From positions 1-64,000 of the forward strand of contig JASANC010005656.1 of assembly GCA_030248135.1 (NCBI GenBank): a DNA stretch of 64,000 nt, written 5' to 3'. Below the pieces are notes generated by a model, which was not told where the DNA came from, ran no database searches, and saw only the letters and a program-made list of their open reading frames with translations. Shown piece after piece: positions 61,401-64,000 of the stretch. Both the position numbers and the translations under genes were made by a program. The DNA comes from Theristus sp. LFF4_11. Taxonomy: Eukaryota; Nematoda; Chromadorea; Monhysterida; Xyalidae. The stretch's first letter is position 1; every line of letters starts with the position of its first letter.

Positions 61401-64000
61401 GTTGACCAAAGAGTATCATGATGACTCCAGCTATGAAGAGCGACGTTTTGAGAAAACAATCTCAACTGGCATTAATAAAAAAATATAGATTTACTTCCTG
61501 CGGTTTTTGACGCACGCATTGAAAACTTGACCAAACAGTTTACTCAACAGTTTGTTCGACAACAGGTTATACGTTAGTTGACGCGATGAAAAACCGGGGA
61601 TACCCGGCGATTTTAGGACCTTTAGGAACGATTGATAAATGGTTACTAGTGGTTGCTCAAAAAGTTGCTTTGTAAACTGTTGATTATTCATTCTTCGATA
61701 CAGTTCACAAGCAAACACACTGACAAGCTATTTTTTTGTGTTTCTGTATCGTTCCGTGTTACATTGGATTTAAATCACAACAAATCTTTCAGACACTAGA
61801 CTTTGAACTACCAAACAACCACGTTTTCATTATATTCTTGCATAGTTTCTAGCGAGAAAACTAAAAAACCTCAAATATGCCCTTTCAAGTCGTCTGTTAA
61901 GCAAAATCTCTTCAAAAATAGCATCCAGTCAAAACCGTAAAATTATGTTCCTTGACAGTGTGTTTTGTTGAAAATTCTGCGTTGAAAAAAGGTACACTTC
62001 TGGAACGTCACACATCATAAGCACAATATGACAAAAACGATCTGAAAATTATTCTCCCTGCAAAAATCGTTAAAGACATTCTGCGTCAATTTGAGGCTTA
62101 TGTCAACAAAACATCGCCGCAAAGTCGCTCTCGCCCTCTACCCACTAAGACAAATCTCGCGTCAGATTTTCCACAATCGTCAGCGACCAACGCAAATACA
62201 TTGTATATAATTCGGCAAAAGTTCGAAAACTGTATTATTATTATTATTTATCACAATGACAACGAGACGTTCTTCCCTCGCGCCAGAAAACCCCAAAAAC
62301 ACAAAAACGTCACTGTGCGTACACACTCAAACATGCAGTATAACTTTCGACGGATAGCAAACGGATGGTTTGGTTGTGCTTTTTGGTCTTTCTGGACGAA
62401 TCGTTCTGTGCGAGAAATATTCCCTGTGTTTGTAATTGTGTGTGACTGTGCAGCATTACTGCGTTATTTTGAGTGCCCTGTCTTCACACTAGGACTTTGC
62501 CGTGTTCCCCGTGCTCCGGGACTCGGAAGTTTGGGCATAATCAAAAATATGTATTTGGGATTGTTGAAGGTGCAGAATTGCAAAAGATGAACTCAAAACG
62601 GTAATAAGTAACTATCAGTGGAAACTGAATCGAAACTTTTTATTTGATTTTCTTCTAGCCAGAAGCAGGCCGCGCTGCATTACTCAAAAGTTTATAATTC
62701 AGTGCGCATTTTTGCCTGCGATCTTATCAGTAGCAACAGTTGAGTTTGAACAACGTCCATCTGATGAGTTTTGAAAAAATTTCAAAATGTTCAAAGCCCC
62801 TATGATTGAGAAACTGCAGAAAACACAGTGCAAATGTAACGCTGGCAATTTCACAACAAAGCTGCACTGAAGCGTGCATATTGTACATTTTTACATTGCG
62901 CAATATGTATGAAAATGCAAACATCCATTTGTCAACTGTTTTCACTCGTCGACTGTGTGTGTGTGGGATAAATGATAAAATACTTTTGTGGTGCGGTGCA
63001 GTTCGCATTATCTGCTGATCTGCGTGAAAATGTGATAGCAAAATGTTTTGAGGTCAATTTTTGAGGTCAATTTTTGGTGGGGTTTCACTTTTTTCAATGC
63101 ACCAGATTTTTACGACTGCCGTTTATTCAGCATTTGTTTTCACCCACAGGGGTCAGCTGATATTCATACTGCTGTGCTTTTGTAATTATTTCAGTGAAAT
63201 CTTTACTGTCACTCCTGCCCTTCAGGATAAGAACTGCTCCGATATTGAATCTCTTTGCTTGCACATGCCACATATGTGCCACACAACATATGGACAAACA
63301 TAGCCGATTTCCACCGTTATTCAGTTCACCAAATGGCCAATCAACATTTCGACGATTTACAAAAGTGCTGGCGCACGGACACACAGAGAGAGCAGCAAAA
63401 GCCGCCTCTGTGGTTGGCTGACTGAATGGGTGAACGGTGAAAAATAAGTAAAAACGCAAAAATTTGTCGTCAGACCGTGCGTTGCGCGCCGCAGCACATT
63501 TTTACATTTTTTCCTCCCCCCCCGCGTTCCAAACGTTGATAATGTTTTAAATATAATGCCTTGTACATTTGTACAATAATGATGTGCAGCCGTTTAATAC
63601 AGCGTGATGTGCAGACGTTAGCGCCGCGTTGATTTGGTTGAAATGCGCCATGATAAAGTCCTTGTTTGAAAATGGTACTTTTATGGTACTTTCCCGATTG
63701 TCAAATGTTGCATTTTGCGCATTTGACTTTACACAGAAATTACATGTAAGCCTGTGTGTTTGTTTGGGATGTTAGCCATGAAAAACACAGCCTTCAGACA
63801 AATTCACGTCTCAAGACAATGCTTTTGCAATAGACGCTGGGGAAATTGAGAGTTTGATGTTGTTGCGGTTCACTAAAAAAAGTTGACTTTGCGGCACAAA
63901 ATGGATGCATCCTGTTATCACCAATCACTGTGTCCCATTCATCCTCAGCCAATCACAGCGGCTGACATTCTTCGTGTTTTAGTGCACCACCTCCTAGAAT
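61401..64000. other. No gene recognised
   Basis: Includes an H-type arm (tcttcacactaggactttgc at about 62,483) and further CCAAT strings near 63,925-63,955. The longest frame is 129 codons (62,201-62,590, +), without domain or splice support. Confidence 0.4.

Overview
This window is eukaryotic and almost certainly from an animal. All six genes are split into many short exons, with GT-AG introns that mostly end in a T-rich run followed by CAG. The genome is crowded with short non-autonomous DNA transposons. A nematode is the best guess, held with moderate confidence. The casein kinase 2 alpha N-terminus and glycine-loop region read more like nematode than insect or vertebrate CK2 (from memory of the family). 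There is an interstitial TTAGGC/GCCTAA-type array, the nematode telomere motif. Splice acceptors sit about 21 nt ahead of two start codons, as expected of trans-splice sites. The transposon load and intron number would suit a repeat-rich, perhaps early-branching lineage; this is inference.

Layout. 1-2,750: poly-G arrays and one TA-flanked MITE. 2,780-8,605 (+): maspardin/SPG21, 8 exons. 8,631-12,315: a composite element made of 367-bp tandem repeats with a hAT-type insertion inside. 12,761-13,465: a second hAT-type element. 14,486-21,310 (-): a GALNT10-type polypeptide GalNAc-transferase, 9 exons. 22,805-27,822 (-): mitochondrial cysteine desulfurase NFS1, 11 exons, one intron with a GC donor. 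30,136-34,721 (-): CK2 catalytic alpha subunit, 11 exons. 35,318-36,380: two copies of a further hAT-like family, one inserted in the other. 37,771-39,205 (-): an unrecognised 178-residue protein, 5 exons. 39,668-40,462: an element with roughly 250-bp inverted repeats. 41,600-53,387 (-): an RGS protein of the RZ type with a cysteine string, 6 exons and an 8.5-kb first intron. 53,400-64,000: no gene I can recognise, only repeats and low-complexity DNA.

The genes are unrelated housekeeping or signalling functions (endosomal adaptor, Golgi O-glycosylation, Fe-S cluster sulfur supply, protein kinase, G-protein regulation). I see no operon logic or pathway cluster. Each exon chain was checked by reading phase: exon lengths sum to a multiple of three and every junction keeps frame.

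The unusual part is the repeat landscape. I recognise about fifteen families by copies within the window. For several, insertion can be read directly: A, I, D and the mariner-like element have TA duplications; C and the large 5.7-7.3 kb element have TTA/TAA; three hAT-like elements have exact 8-bp duplications. Family A is inserted in family B, a hAT-like copy lies in a copy of its own family, and another hAT-like element lies in a tandem repeat unit. Family C insertions lie within 4-16 nt of splice sites in three of four cases.
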